Origin: Rhodospirillales bacterium
GTDB lineage: Bacteria > Pseudomonadota > Alphaproteobacteria > Rhodospirillales > UBA2165
DNA: 64,000 nucleotides
NCBI GenBank assembly: GCA_022823235.1
Contig: JAJDXO010000028.1
Span: forward strand, 41,287 to 105,286
Direction of reading: 5' to 3'
Shown: positions 27,174 to 37,839 of the stretch, piece after piece
How the letters are laid out: the number at the start of each line of letters is the position of its first letter
Position numbering within the stretch: position 1 is the stretch's first letter
Made by a program: the position numbers and the translations under genes
Notes under the pieces: model-generated
The model's input: the letters and a program-made list of their open reading frames with translations, nothing else
What the model was told of the DNA's origin: nothing
Database searches by the model: none

Positions 27174-28109
27174 ATGACCGGTCCGTCAGAACACACCGCG
27201 CCCGTTACGACGACCCGCCCGAAGGCGGCAGCCCCCGCCGCCAACCGGCCGATCGTCGACTATGCCTTGCTGCTCAAGCCGCGGGTCATGTCGCTGGTGC
27301 TGTTCACCGGTTATGCGGGACTGGCGCTCGCGCCCGGATCCATCGATTGGCTGACCGGCCTCTTGGCCGTGATCTTCATCGGCCTGGGCGCGGGCGCGTC
27401 GGGCGCCATAAACATGTGGTACGACCGGGACATCGACGGCCGGATGGAGCGCACCATGCAACGCCCCATCCCCGGCGGACGGCTGAGGCCCGAAGCCGCG
27501 CTGGTCTATGGCACCGTTCTGGCCATCGTCTCGGTGGTCGGCATGGCCATCTGGGTAAATGCGGTCGCGGCCGCCCTGCTCGCCCTCACCATCGCTTTCT
27601 ATGTGTTCATTTACACCATCTGGCTGAAACGCCGCACCCCGCAAAATATCGTCATCGGCGGCGCGGCCGGCGCCATCCCGCCAATGATCGGCTGGGCGGC
27701 GGTCACCGGCGATGTCGGCCTCGGCGCGCTGGTCCTGTTCGCCATCATCTTCATGTGGACGCCCCCCCACTTCTGGGCCCTGTCCCTCTACCGTTCCGGC
27801 GACTATGAGAATGCCGGCGTGCCCATGCTGCCCGTGGTTTCGGGCGAGACCGAAACCAAAAAGCAGATTTTGATCTACACCTTGATTTTGGTGCCGATCA
27901 CCGTGGCTCCGGTTCCCGTCGGCATGACCAGCGTCTGGGGCGGCGCGGCAATCGCCCTATTCGGCCTCAATTTCATCCGCCACGCTATCCGTGTCCGGAG
28001 GGCCGAGGGCGCCGAAGCGCCCAGGAAGATGTTCCGCTATTCCATCCTCTATCTGTTCCTGGTTTTCGTGGCGCTGCTCGCCGATCACTGGATCGGCGCG
28101 CTGGCCTAG
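27174..28109 (+). CDS. ctaB: Protoheme IX farnesyltransferase (heme O synthase)
   Basis: DYALLLKPRVMSLVLFTGYAGL...GAGASGAINMWYDRDIDGRMERTMQRPIPGGR...WTPPHFWALSLYRSGDYENAGVPMLPVVSG. Confidence 0.97.
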   Translation: MTGPSEHTAPVTTTRPKAAAPAANRPIVDYALLLKPRVMSLVLFTGYAGLALAPGSIDWLTGLLAVIFIGLGAGASGAINMWYDRDIDGRMERTMQRPIPGGRLRPEAALVYGTVLAIVSVVGMAIWVNAVAAALLALTIAFYVFIYTIWLKRRTPQNIVIGGAAGAIPPMIGWAAVTGDVGLGALVLFAIIFMWTPPHFWALSLYRSGDYENAGVPMLPVVSGETETKKQILIYTLILVPITVAPVPVGMTSVWGGAAIALFGLNFIRHAIRVRRAEGAEAPRKMFRYSILYLFLVFVALLADHWIGALA

Positions 28110-28116
28110 CCGGACA

Positions 28117-29607
28117 ATGAACGCCTATCGGGAACTGGAGGCGCGATTCGCGCGGCTGAGCGCCGTCGGTCAGGCGGCCATGCATCTCCACTGGGACCAG
28201 TCCGTCATGATGCCGCCGGGCGGCGCCGAAGCGCGGGGGGAGCAGTTGGCGGCGCTGAGCGCCATTCGTCATGAAATCCTCAGCGCCGACGTCACCGCGG
28301 ATCTGATCCAGGACGCCGAAATCCAGGGCGGCCTCGACGAGTGGCAACAGGCCAATTTGGGCGAGATGAAGCGCCGCTGGACCGGCGCCACCGCGGTCAG
28401 CGGCGATCTGGTCGCCGCCCTCGCCCGGGCGGTCACCGCGTGCGAAACCAAATGGCGCGACGCCCGGGCGTCGCGCGACTTCGCATCGGTCCGGCCCCTG
28501 TTGCAGACCGTCCTCGATCTGGTGATCGAGACCGCCGAAGCCCGCGCCGGGAAACTGAACCTCAGCCCCTACGACGCCCTGATGGAGAAGTACTCCCCGG
28601 GGATCACGTCCGAAAAAATCGATCTGGTGTTCGGTGATCTGGGCGCCTTCCTCCCGGATTTCCTGGGCCGGGTCATGGAGAAGCAGGCGGCGGAGCCGGC
28701 GCCATTGATCCCCGAAGGTCCGTTTCCCGCCGCCAGGCAACGGGAACTCGGCGAGGACATGATGCGCCGCCTGGGTTTCGATTTCGAGGCCGGCCGCCTG
28801 GATGAGAGCCTGCATCCCTTCTCCAGCGGCACCCATGGGGACCACCGTATCACCACCAAGTACAGCGACGACGATTTCGTTTTCGGGCTGATGGGCGTGC
28901 TGCACGAGACCGGCCATGCCCTCTACGAAAAGGGCCTGCCGGCCGACTGGCGCCGCCAGCCGGTGGGCGAGTCCCTCGGCATGGATATCCACGAAAGCCA
29001 GTCCCTGATTATCGAGATGCAGGCCTGCCGAAGCCCCGAGTTCCTGGGCTTCGCCGCGCCGCTCATGCGGGCGGCGTTCGGCGGCGACGGCGCGGCCTGG
29101 GACCCTGAAAACCTTGTCCGGCTCTATACCCGGGTGAAGCCCGGTTTCATCCGGGTCGATGCCGACGAGGTGACCTACCCGGCCCATGTCATCCTGCGCT
29201 ACGAATTGGAGCGCGCCCTGATCGGCGGCGATCTCACCCTCTCCGACCTGCCCGGCGCCTGGAACGACGGTATGGAGCGGCTGCTCGGCATCGTGCCGCC
29301 GGACGACGGCCTCGGCGTTCTCCAGGACATTCACTGGTACGACGGCGCCTTCGGCTATTTCCCGAGCTACACGTTGGGGGCCATCGGCGCGGCGCAGCTT
29401 TTCCATGCGGCGAGGCAAGCGGACGCGGACGTGTTGCCGGCCATCGGGCGCGGCGACTTCGGGCCGCTTTATGCGTGGCTCGGCGGGAACGTCCACGGCC
29501 TCGGCCGGCGCTATCCCTCCGAGGAGCTGCTCATCCGGGCCACCGGACGCCCCCTCGACGTCGAAACCTTCAAATCCCACCTCCGCGCCCGCTACCTGGA
29601 CGCCTAA
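28117..29607 (+). CDS. Carboxypeptidase M32 (Taq-type)
   Basis: LHWDQSVMMPPGGAEARGEQLAALSAIRHE...HETGHALYEKGLPADWRRQPVGESLGMDIHESQS (HExxH-like HETGH). Confidence 0.95.
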   Translation: MNAYRELEARFARLSAVGQAAMHLHWDQSVMMPPGGAEARGEQLAALSAIRHEILSADVTADLIQDAEIQGGLDEWQQANLGEMKRRWTGATAVSGDLVAALARAVTACETKWRDARASRDFASVRPLLQTVLDLVIETAEARAGKLNLSPYDALMEKYSPGITSEKIDLVFGDLGAFLPDFLGRVMEKQAAEPAPLIPEGPFPAARQRELGEDMMRRLGFDFEAGRLDESLHPFSSGTHGDHRITTKYSDDDFVFGLMGVLHETGHALYEKGLPADWRRQPVGESLGMDIHESQSLIIEMQACRSPEFLGFAAPLMRAAFGGDGAAWDPENLVRLYTRVKPGFIRVDADEVTYPAHVILRYELERALIGGDLTLSDLPGAWNDGMERLLGIVPPDDGLGVLQDIHWYDGAFGYFPSYTLGAIGAAQLFHAARQADADVLPAIGRGDFGPLYAWLGGNVHGLGRRYPSEELLIRATGRPLDVETFKSHLRARYLDA

Positions 29608-29632
29608 GCGCCCGCAAGATAGGGTGCGGCGC

Positions 29633-31036
29633 ATGAAGTACGTCTCCACCCGGGGCAAGGCCCCCGACCTCGATTTCGCCGATGTGCTGCTGACCGGGCT
29701 CGCCCGGGACGGCGGGCTTTACGTGCCCGGGGCATGGCCCAAGCTGAGCCGCGGCGAGATCAGGGAACTGCGGGGCCGCTCCTATGCCGACATTGCCGTC
29801 CGGGTGATGATCCCGTTCATCGGCGGCGACATCCCCGAAGCCGATTTCGCGGCCATGGTGCGGGAGACCTATGTGGGCTTCGGCCATCCGGCGGTGGCGC
29901 CGCTGAAACAGATCGACGAAGGCCAGTGGCTGTGCGAGCTGTTTCACGGGCCGACCCTGGCCTTCAAGGACTACCCCTTGCAGTTGGTCGGACGGCTGTT
30001 CGACCATGTGCTCTCAAAACGCGGCCGACGAGTGACCATCGTCGGCGCCACGTCGGGGGATACGGGATCGGCCGCCATTGAAGCCTGCCGGGACAAGGAC
30101 AGCATCGATATTTTCATTCTGCATCCGCACGGCCGGGTCACCGATGTCCAGCGCCGCCAGATGACTACGGTGACGTCCGCCAACGTCCACAACATCGCCA
30201 TCCAGGGCACCTTCGACGATTGCCAGGACATCGTGAAGGACCTGTTCGCCGATTTGGCGTTCCGCGACCGGTTCGGGCTCAGCGCCGTCAATTCCATCAA
30301 CTGGGCGCGGATCATGGCCCAGATCGTCTATTACTTCTCAAGCGCGCTTTCGCTCGGCGCGCCCGACCGCAAGGTCGCGTTCTCGGTGCCGACGGGCAAT
30401 TTCGGCAACGTCTACGCCGCCTTCGCCGCCGGCAGGCTGGGCCTCCCCATCGAAAAACTGATCGTCGGCTCGAACGCCAATGACATCCTCACCCGTTTCT
30501 TCGATAGCGGAACCATGGAAATGGCCGGCGTGGTGCCGACGCTGAGCCCGTCCATGGACATTCAGATTTCCAGCAACTTCGAGCGCTTGCTGTTCGAGCA
30601 CTATCGCCGGGACGGGCGGGCGGTGGACAAGGTGATGCGGCGCTTCCGCAAGAATGGCCACGTCAACTTCGGCAAGGCCCGCTGGCGCGCCATGCGCAAA
30701 CAATTCGAGGGCTACCGGGTCGGTGACAACGCCACCAAGGCGATGATCGGCGAGATCTACCGGCTGACCGGCGAGCTGTTGGATCCACATACCTCCATCG
30801 GGGTGGCGGCGGCCCGCGGCGCCGACACCGGCAACACGCCGGTGATCACCATGGCGACCGCGCATCCGGCTAAATTCCCCCGCGCGGTCGAGGAGGCCAC
30901 CGGCCGCCACCCGGCCCTGCCCCCCCGCCTCGCCGACCTGATGGGGCGCGAGGAGCGAATGGACGTCCTGCCCGCCGAGACCCGGGCGGTGGCCGATTTC
31001 ATCTCGGGCCGGCTCGCCGGAAGGCCCGCCGCGTGA
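29633..31036 (+). CDS. thrC: Threonine synthase
   Basis: MKYVSTRGKAPDLDFADVLLTGLARDGGLYVP...HGPTLAFKDYPLQLVGRLFDH...VGATSGDTGSAAIEA. Confidence 0.97.
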   Translation: MKYVSTRGKAPDLDFADVLLTGLARDGGLYVPGAWPKLSRGEIRELRGRSYADIAVRVMIPFIGGDIPEADFAAMVRETYVGFGHPAVAPLKQIDEGQWLCELFHGPTLAFKDYPLQLVGRLFDHVLSKRGRRVTIVGATSGDTGSAAIEACRDKDSIDIFILHPHGRVTDVQRRQMTTVTSANVHNIAIQGTFDDCQDIVKDLFADLAFRDRFGLSAVNSINWARIMAQIVYYFSSALSLGAPDRKVAFSVPTGNFGNVYAAFAAGRLGLPIEKLIVGSNANDILTRFFDSGTMEMAGVVPTLSPSMDIQISSNFERLLFEHYRRDGRAVDKVMRRFRKNGHVNFGKARWRAMRKQFEGYRVGDNATKAMIGEIYRLTGELLDPHTSIGVAAARGADTGNTPVITMATAHPAKFPRAVEEATGRHPALPPRLADLMGREERMDVLPAETRAVADFISGRLAGRPAA

Positions 31037-32292
31037 ACGTTCGGGTCAGCGAACTTCCCAATGGCATCCGGGTGGTAACCGACCCCATGCGGACCGTGGC
31101 CACCGTTTCCGTCGGCGCCTGGGTCGCCGTCGGTACCCGCCATGAAGACGCCGCCGTCAACGGCGTCTCTCATTTCCTCGAACACATGGCGTTCAAGGGA
31201 ACCGAGCGGCGCTCGGCCCAGGCCATCGTCGAGGAAATTGAAAGCGTCGGCGGCCACCTGAACGCCTATACGGCGCGGGAAAACACCGCCTATTTCGCCA
31301 AGGTGCTGGAGGACGATCTGCCGCTTGCCGTCGACGTTATTTCCGACATCCTCCTCAACCCGACCATGGCGGCGGACGAGGTGGAGCGTGAACGGGCGGT
31401 CATCCTGCAGGAAATCCACCAGGCCCACGACACCCCGGACGACGTGGTGTTCGACAAGTTTCAGGAAGCGGCCTTTCCCGGACAACCCATGGGACGGCCG
31501 GTATTGGGCGAGGCCGACATCATCGCCGGCCTGAGCCGCGACAGCATCGTCGGCTACATGCGGGAGCAGTATTCGGCCCCCCGTCTGGTGATTGCCGCCG
31601 CCGGCAAGGTTGATCACGACCGGTTCGTCGAACTGGCGGGCAATGCCTTCGATACGCTGCCGGCGGCCAATGGGCGCGCGCCCGTGGCGGCAAAGTACAC
31701 CGGCAGCGATTTCCGGGAGGACCGCAATTTGGAGCAGGTCCACATCCTACTCGGATTCGATGGCGTCGCCTTCGATGACGCGGGCTACTATCCCCTCGCC
31801 GTCCTCTCGACGCTGGTCGGCGGCGGCATGTCGTCGCGGCTGTTCCAGGAGGTGCGCGAGAAGCGCGGGCTGGTCTACTCCATCTATTCCTTTGCCGCCA
31901 ATTACGCCGACAGCGGCCTGTTCGGCATTTATGCGGGCACCGGCCCGGACGAGGTCGCCGAAGTGATGCCCATCGTCTGCGATGAGCTGGTGCGCCTCCA
32001 GGACGGCATGCCCGACGACGAAATCCGCCGTGCCCGGGCGCAGCTCAAGTCATCGACGTTGATGGCGCTCGAAAGCACCTCGTCCCGCTGCGAGGCCGCC
32101 GCCCGCCAGTTGCAGGTCTATGGCCGGACCGTTCCCCCCGACGAGGTGATCGAGCGCATCGACGCGGTCGGGGAATCGGACCTGATCAGGGCCGCTGAGC
32201 GGCTGGTCGCCAGTGCGCCGACGCTCGCGGCCATGGGCCCGACGGGAAAGCTCGAATCCTACGAAGAAATCGCCGGGCGGCTGACAGGGTGA
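31033..32292 (+). CDS. M16 family metallopeptidase (processing peptidase-like)
   Basis: GVSHFLEHMAFKGTERRSA (HxxEH) ... GGGMSSRLFQEVREKRGLVYSIYSF. Confidence 0.95.
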   Translation: MNVRVSELPNGIRVVTDPMRTVATVSVGAWVAVGTRHEDAAVNGVSHFLEHMAFKGTERRSAQAIVEEIESVGGHLNAYTARENTAYFAKVLEDDLPLAVDVISDILLNPTMAADEVERERAVILQEIHQAHDTPDDVVFDKFQEAAFPGQPMGRPVLGEADIIAGLSRDSIVGYMREQYSAPRLVIAAAGKVDHDRFVELAGNAFDTLPAANGRAPVAAKYTGSDFREDRNLEQVHILLGFDGVAFDDAGYYPLAVLSTLVGGGMSSRLFQEVREKRGLVYSIYSFAANYADSGLFGIYAGTGPDEVAEVMPIVCDELVRLQDGMPDDEIRRARAQLKSSTLMALESTSSRCEAAARQLQVYGRTVPPDEVIERIDAVGESDLIRAAERLVASAPTLAAMGPTGKLESYEEIAGRLTG

Positions 32293-33248
32293 ACGATCGG
32301 TCACCTTCCGATGCGGAGGGCCGCCGGGAAACCGTCGTGTTCGCCCTGCCCAAGCCCACCGCAACCCTCGATCTCGCGATGGACGACGGCGCGCCGATAC
32401 GCGTCGTGCGCCACGGCAACCCGTCCGGGCCGCGCGTGGTGCTGAGCCACGGCAACGGCTTCGCCAGCGATTCCTACTTCCCGTTCTGGCGGCTGATGCT
32501 GGAGCGGTTCGACCTCGCCTTGTTCGATATTCGCAACTGCGGGCGCAACCCGTTCCACGCCGCCGAGCCGCACGGCTACCGGCGCTTCGCGCGCGACAAC
32601 GCGGCGGTGCATGCGGCGATCGCGAGGGAATGGGGCAGGAAGACCACGATCGGCGTTTTCCACTCCATGTCGGCGATCGCGGCGTTGCTCGCGGTGGCCG
32701 ACGGCGACTGGCACTGGGATGCGCTGGTGCTGTTCGATCCGCCGGTGGTCCCGCCGGAAGGGAACCCGCTGCGGGACCAGCTGATGACCTCGGGCGGGTT
32801 GCTGCGCGATGCCGCCCGGATGCGACAGAACAGGTTCCGGACTCCCGAGGAGTTGGCCGAGGTGTTCCGTTACATGCCCCGCTTCCGCCGCCTGCGGAAA
32901 GGAGTGGCGGAACTCAACGCGCGCTCGGTGCTGCGTTTCGATCCCGCAAGCGGCGAATGGTTGCTCTGTTGCCCCGGCCCGGTCGAGGCCGATCTCTATG
33001 TCGAGGTCGCCGAACTGCCGATCTGGCGGAAGCCGGCCCCGCCGGCGCGCCCGCTCCTGATCGTCGGCGCCGACCCGGAGGCCGAGGACGCGACGAAATC
33101 CGGGCCCTGCTGCAAGCTGTTCTGCGAGACGTTCGGCATCGACTACGCCGTCGTGCCCGATACCAGCCACCTCCTGCAGCTCGAGGAGCCGGAACGGTGC
33201 TTCGCTCTGTTCAGCGGCTTCCTCGCCGACAACGGGATCGGCGCATGA
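32289..33248 (+). CDS. Alpha/beta hydrolase
   Basis: VVLSHGNGFASDSYFPFWRLMLERFDLALFDIRNCGRNP...GVFHSMSAIAALL...DTSHLLQLEEPERC. Confidence 0.88.
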   Translation: MNDRSPSDAEGRRETVVFALPKPTATLDLAMDDGAPIRVVRHGNPSGPRVVLSHGNGFASDSYFPFWRLMLERFDLALFDIRNCGRNPFHAAEPHGYRRFARDNAAVHAAIAREWGRKTTIGVFHSMSAIAALLAVADGDWHWDALVLFDPPVVPPEGNPLRDQLMTSGGLLRDAARMRQNRFRTPEELAEVFRYMPRFRRLRKGVAELNARSVLRFDPASGEWLLCCPGPVEADLYVEVAELPIWRKPAPPARPLLIVGADPEAEDATKSGPCCKLFCETFGIDYAVVPDTSHLLQLEEPERCFALFSGFLADNGIGA

Positions 33249-33263
33249 CTTGGAACTCGACGC

Positions 33264-33863
33264 TCAGGCGTGACCGGCCTCGTCGGAGAGCATCCGGGGA
33301 TCGATCCCCAGCTTGCCGATGGCCCGTTCCCACTTGTTGTCGAGATTGAGGTCGAACACCAACTCCGGATCGGCGGGCGCCTGCAGCCAGCCGTTCGCCT
33401 TGATCTCGTCATCCAATTGACCCGGCCCCCAGCCGGCATAGCCGAGCGCCAGCAGGCTTTTTTGAGGTCCCCGGCCCCGGGCGATGGCCTTCAGGATATC
33501 GACCGTCGCCGTCAGCGCGATGCCGTCGTCGACGGGAAGCGTGGCCTCTTGAGAGTAATCGGCGCTGTGGAGCACGAAACCGCGGCCTGCCTCCACCGGA
33601 CCGCCCACATGGACGCGGACGTCGGTGGCGCCGATTTCTTCCTCGATTCCCAACTGCTCGAGCAGGTCCGGGAAGGTGAGCGAGTCGAGCGCCTGATTGA
33701 GCACCAGACCCATGGCGCCTTCCGGCGTGTGGGCGCACATGTAGATGACCGTCTTGACAAACCGCTCGTCCTGCATCCCGGGCATGGCGATCAGCAGCTG
33801 GCCGGACAGGAAGGGATCGTCGCTTTGATCGTTGTCGCCGGGGGTCTCGTCTGAACTGGACAT
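33264..33863 (-). CDS. YqgE/AlgH family protein (UPF0301)
   Basis: [54 protein letters not shown]. Confidence 0.95.
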   Translation of the reverse strand: MSSSDETPGDNDQSDDPFLSGQLLIAMPGMQDERFVKTVIYMCAHTPEGAMGLVLNQALDSLTFPDLLEQLGIEEEIGATDVRVHVGGPVEAGRGFVLHSADYSQEATLPVDDGIALTATVDILKAIARGRGPQKSLLALGYAGWGPGQLDDEIKANGWLQAPADPELVFDLNLDNKWERAIGKLGIDPRMLSDEAGHA

Positions 33864-34081
33864 TTCCGGGAATGATCCTCTTTTTCCGTCGTTATTCTTC
33901 AGCGCCGAACCGCAGGTATTCTGTCATACACCGTATAGTTATCAAAGGGTGGCTCTACACGGCGGGTAAAGTTCCCGTGAACTAACGCCGAGGTGATTTC
34001 GATGCCGCCGTTCATGCCTGTATATGTTCGGCGAATGCTGGTCCTAACCGCGCCAAATGGCGCTAACATGTGGTTTGAGCC

Positions 34082-36241
34082 ATGAAGAAAATGAACAAGA
34101 CCTTTATCGGTGCGCTGCTCGCCGGCAGCGTCGCGGGTTTTGCCGCCGCGCCGGCCCCGGCGCAGGCCGCCGGCGAGTTCGCCGCCGCGACGCCCTGGGC
34201 CGCCACGGAACAAACCAGAGTGCGGCTGGTTTCCGCCAAAACCGCCGTCGACGGCCAGGAAGCCGTGCAGTTGGGACTGCAGTTCAAGCTCAAGGAAAAC
34301 TGGAAGATTTACTGGCGCACCCCGGGAGACGCAGGCTATCCCCCGCGCATCGACTGGAGAAAGTCCGTCAACCTCAAGGAAACCGATTTCGCCTGGCCGG
34401 CGCCGGTGCGGTTCTCGGTCCTCGGCTTCGAAACCACCGGCTACAAGAAAGAAGTGGTCTTCCCCATCAAAGCCCGGGTCGAGGATCCGACCGAGCCGCT
34501 CAAGCTCCGGGCCAAGCTCGACTACTTGGCCTGTGACGACGTCTGCATCCCCTACCAGACAAACATCTCCCTCGATCTGCCGGCGGGGAACGGCGAGACC
34601 ACCGACCATGCCCACCTGATCGGCAAGTACCTCTCCCGGGTACCGGGCGACGGCTCGGCCCACGGCATCAGGATCGAAACCGCGGTCACCGGCGGCGAGT
34701 TGGGTCCGGCGAAGGACGACTTCCGGAAGGGCCTGGTGCGGGTGACGGCGCGATCCGACATCCCGTTCAGGTCGCCGGACATCTTCGTCGAAGGTCCGGA
34801 TACGATGATCTTCCACAAGCCCGACATCGAGGTGAGCGAGGGCGGCGCCGTTGCGACGGCGCGCATCCCGGTCGACGTGGAAGAGGGCTTCAAGCTCCAG
34901 CAGGCCAATCTGACCTTTACGCTGACGGATGGCCGGCGGGCGGCCGAACAACCGCTGACCGTCGAGCGCGGCGAGGCCGAACCCGCCGGCGGACCGGCGC
35001 TGCCGCTCTCGTTGCCGATCATCCTCGGCCTAGCGCTCATCGGCGGGCTGATCCTCAACCTGATGCCCTGCGTGCTGCCGGTGATATCGCTGAAGGTGCT
35101 GGGCGTGATCAGCCATGGCGGCGGCGAAAATCGGGCCGTGCGCACCAGCTTCCTGGCGACTTCGGCCGGGATCGTGTTCTCGTTCCTGGCCCTCGCGGCG
35201 GGGCTGGTGTCGCTCAAGCTGGCGGGGTCGGCGGTCGGTTGGGGCATCCAGTTCCAGCACCCTTGGTTCCTGGTGGCGCTGACCATCATCGTGACCCTGT
35301 TCGCCTATAACCTCTGGGGCATGTTCGAGATCAATCTGCCGGCCCGGTTCGCCGGCGTGCTCGGCGGCTCCCAACAGGGGGACCGGCATTCCATCGGCGG
35401 CCACTTCGCGACCGGCGCTTTCGCAACCCTGCTGGCGACGCCCTGCTCGGCGCCGTTCCTCGGCACCGCCGTCGGCTTCGCGCTCGCCGGCAGCATCGCC
35501 GATACCTTCGCCGTGTTCGCAGCCCTCGGGATCGGCATGGCGCTGCCGTTCCTGATCATCGCCGGGGTGCCGGCACTGGCCACCAGGCTGCCCAAGCCGG
35601 GCGCCTGGATGGTCCGGGTTAAGCAATTCATGGGCCTCGCGCTCGCCGCCACGACCCTGTGGCTGCTCTCGGTCCTCGCCGTGCAGGTGAGCCCGACCGC
35701 CGCCGTGATCATCGGCATCATCATGGCCGCCATCGGCGTCATCCTGTGGATGCGCGGCCGGATGGCGGAAACCGGCAGACGCGCCGCGATGGCCGGCCTC
35801 GCCGCCGCCATGTTGGCGGCCTTCCTGGTCCCCGGCCAGGTGGCGCCGCAGGCCGAACTCAACACCGTCAAGGAAGCCTACTGGGCCCCTTTCAAGCCCG
35901 AGCGAATCCCGCAGCTGGTCGCCGAGGGCAAGACGGTCTTCGTCGACATCACCGCCGAGTGGTGCATCACCTGCCAGGTCAACAAGGCCACCGTCCTCAA
36001 CCGGGGCGAGGTCAACGAGTTCCTCAGAGGGGACGAAGTGATCGCCATGCAGGGTGACTGGACCCGCCCGAACGAGACCATCTCCAAGTATCTGGCAAGC
36101 TTCAACCGCTTCGGCATCCCCTTCAATGCGGTCCACGGCCCCGGCGCGGAAAAGGGCATCGTGCTGCCCGAACTGCTCACCGCCGGCATCGTGCTCGGCG
36201 GTATCGAGAAGGCCTCCGGCGGCGTGCTGGCAGCGAAATAA
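34082..36241 (+). CDS. Protein-disulfide reductase DsbD-family / thiol:disulfide interchange protein
   Basis: N-terminal DsbD-like periplasmic domain (LACDDVCIPYQTNISLDLP), NLMPCVLPVISLKVLG, LLATPCSAPFLGTAVG, C-terminal EWCITCQVNK thioredoxin-like CxxC. Confidence 0.95.
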   Translation: MKKMNKTFIGALLAGSVAGFAAAPAPAQAAGEFAAATPWAATEQTRVRLVSAKTAVDGQEAVQLGLQFKLKENWKIYWRTPGDAGYPPRIDWRKSVNLKETDFAWPAPVRFSVLGFETTGYKKEVVFPIKARVEDPTEPLKLRAKLDYLACDDVCIPYQTNISLDLPAGNGETTDHAHLIGKYLSRVPGDGSAHGIRIETAVTGGELGPAKDDFRKGLVRVTARSDIPFRSPDIFVEGPDTMIFHKPDIEVSEGGAVATARIPVDVEEGFKLQQANLTFTLTDGRRAAEQPLTVERGEAEPAGGPALPLSLPIILGLALIGGLILNLMPCVLPVISLKVLGVISHGGGENRAVRTSFLATSAGIVFSFLALAAGLVSLKLAGSAVGWGIQFQHPWFLVALTIIVTLFAYNLWGMFEINLPARFAGVLGGSQQGDRHSIGGHFATGAFATLLATPCSAPFLGTAVGFALAGSIADTFAVFAALGIGMALPFLIIAGVPALATRLPKPGAWMVRVKQFMGLALAATTLWLLSVLAVQVSPTAAVIIGIIMAAIGVILWMRGRMAETGRRAAMAGLAAAMLAAFLVPGQVAPQAELNTVKEAYWAPFKPERIPQLVAEGKTVFVDITAEWCITCQVNKATVLNRGEVNEFLRGDEVIAMQGDWTRPNETISKYLASFNRFGIPFNAVHGPGAEKGIVLPELLTAGIVLGGIEKASGGVLAAK

Positions 36242-36353
36242 CCGGCCGAACAACCCGACAAAAAAACCCCACTAAAATTGTCGCTGACGGTGGCGGGGCG
36301 GCGGCCTATAAAGACCCATCTTCCGAATACCTGACCATCAAGGACAAGACATC

Positions 36354-36836
36354 ATGGCACTCAGCGTTGGCGACACCATTCCCGCCGTCACCCTCCGGCA
36401 CAAAACCTCCGAAGGGATCGATGAAATCACCACCGATGAAATCTTCAAGGGCAAGAACATCGCTTTCTTCGCCGTGCCCGGCGCCTTCACGCCCACATGC
36501 TCGGCCCAACATCTGCCGAGCTTCGTGGACAATGCGGATGCGCTGAAGGCCAAGGGCGTCGACGGCATCGTTTGTCTGTCGGTCAACGATGCATTCGTCA
36601 TGGGCGCCTGGGGTGCCGCTCAGAACGTCGGCGATACGGTCCTCATGCTGGCCGACGGCAATGGCGAGTTTACCCAGGCCGTCGGTCTGGAATTGGACGG
36701 CTCCGGCTTCGGCCTCGGTCAGCGCTCCCAGCGCTACTCCATGTATGTGGAGGATGGCGTCGTCAGGCAGCTCAATATCGAGCCCGCCGGCTCCTTCGGC
36801 GAGAGCAGCGCCGAAACGCTTCTGGAGCAAATTTAA
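36354..36836 (+). CDS. Peroxiredoxin (Prx5 type)
   Basis: MALSVGDTIPAVTLRHKTSEGIDEITTDEIFKGKNIAFFAVPGAFTPTCSAQHLPSFV. Confidence 0.96.
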   Translation: MALSVGDTIPAVTLRHKTSEGIDEITTDEIFKGKNIAFFAVPGAFTPTCSAQHLPSFVDNADALKAKGVDGIVCLSVNDAFVMGAWGAAQNVGDTVLMLADGNGEFTQAVGLELDGSGFGLGQRSQRYSMYVEDGVVRQLNIEPAGSFGESSAETLLEQI

Positions 36837-36880
36837 GAAACCCAGAAAAACTCATAAAACTCGCGTCCAGCGAGGGAAAC

Positions 36881-36909
36881 GGGCGGTCCGGCGGGACCGC
36901 CCTTTTTTT
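36881..36909 (+). terminator. Rho-independent terminator downstream of peroxiredoxin
   Basis: gggcggtcc-ggcg-ggaccgccc followed by ttttttt. Confidence 0.85.
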
Positions 36910-36917
36910 GCCGGACG

Positions 36918-37808
36918 CTAGTATTGTGCCGTTGCCGCCCGATGTTCCTTCCGGAGATTGTAGTAGTTGCCGGCGAAGATGATCAGGGCGCCCGACAGCA
37001 CCCACAGTTCCAACGCCTCGTCATAGAGGAAGAACCCGATCACGGCGATAAACGGCAGGCGGAGGAAGTCGATCGGCATCGCAATCGTGGCGTCCGCGAG
37101 GGTGAGGGCGCGGGCCATGCAGTAATGAGCAAACATCCCGGTAGTTCCGATCACCACCAGAAACGGAACATCCTCGAGAGTTGGATTAACCCAGTCGAAG
37201 GTCGCCGGAATAAGCCCCAGCGGCAGCTGAATGATCGACATCATGATCAGGATGGTGAGCGGAGATTCGGTGCGCGTCAGGCTCTTGGTGCAGGTGAGGG
37301 ACCCGCCGAACCCCACTGCGCCGATCAGCATGATCCAGGTGCCCACGTGGATTTCCTCGAATCCGGGCCGGACGATGAGCAGAATGCCCGTGAAGCCCGC
37401 CGCGACGGCGATCAGTTTGCCCCCCGTCAGCTTTTCGCCCAGAAATACCGTGGCAAGAATCAGGACCCATATGGGGACGGTGAACTCGATAGCGAACACT
37501 TCGGCCAAGGGCAGCATGCCGACGGCCACCACCCAGGAAAACTGACCGACGAAATGAACGAGGTTGCGGAAGATATGGAACCCAAGCCGCTGGGTTCGCA
37601 TGGGCTGCCAGTCGGCGCGCCAGGCAAGAAACAGCAGGACCGGAAGGCCAAGCGCACCTCGCCAGAAGACAATCTCGAAAGAACCCATGGTGTCGTGCAG
37701 CTCGCGGACGCCGATGGCCATGGCGCTGAACGACAGCAGCGCGCCGACCATCCAGGCACACGCCCTGATGATGGCACGGGGGTCCTGCTGAGGGAGTGTC
37801 TCACTCAT
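36918..37808 (-). CDS. DMT superfamily (EamA) transporter
   Basis: MVGALLSFSAMAIGVRELHDTMGSFEIVFWRGALGLPVLL...EFTVPIWVLILATVFLGEKLTGGKLIAVAAGFTGILLIVRPG. Confidence 0.92.
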   Translation of the reverse strand: MSETLPQQDPRAIIRACAWMVGALLSFSAMAIGVRELHDTMGSFEIVFWRGALGLPVLLFLAWRADWQPMRTQRLGFHIFRNLVHFVGQFSWVVAVGMLPLAEVFAIEFTVPIWVLILATVFLGEKLTGGKLIAVAAGFTGILLIVRPGFEEIHVGTWIMLIGAVGFGGSLTCTKSLTRTESPLTILIMMSIIQLPLGLIPATFDWVNPTLEDVPFLVVIGTTGMFAHYCMARALTLADATIAMPIDFLRLPFIAVIGFFLYDEALELWVLSGALIIFAGNYYNLRKEHRAATAQY

Positions 37809-37839
37809 CCAGGAAAGCAGCGGTTCCGGGCGCCGTGGA

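Noticed and set aside
27985-29658. 557-aa minus-strand ORF
   Set aside because: Antisense of the M32 carboxypeptidase
33899-34951. 350-aa minus-strand ORF
   Set aside because: Antisense of the DsbD-like gene
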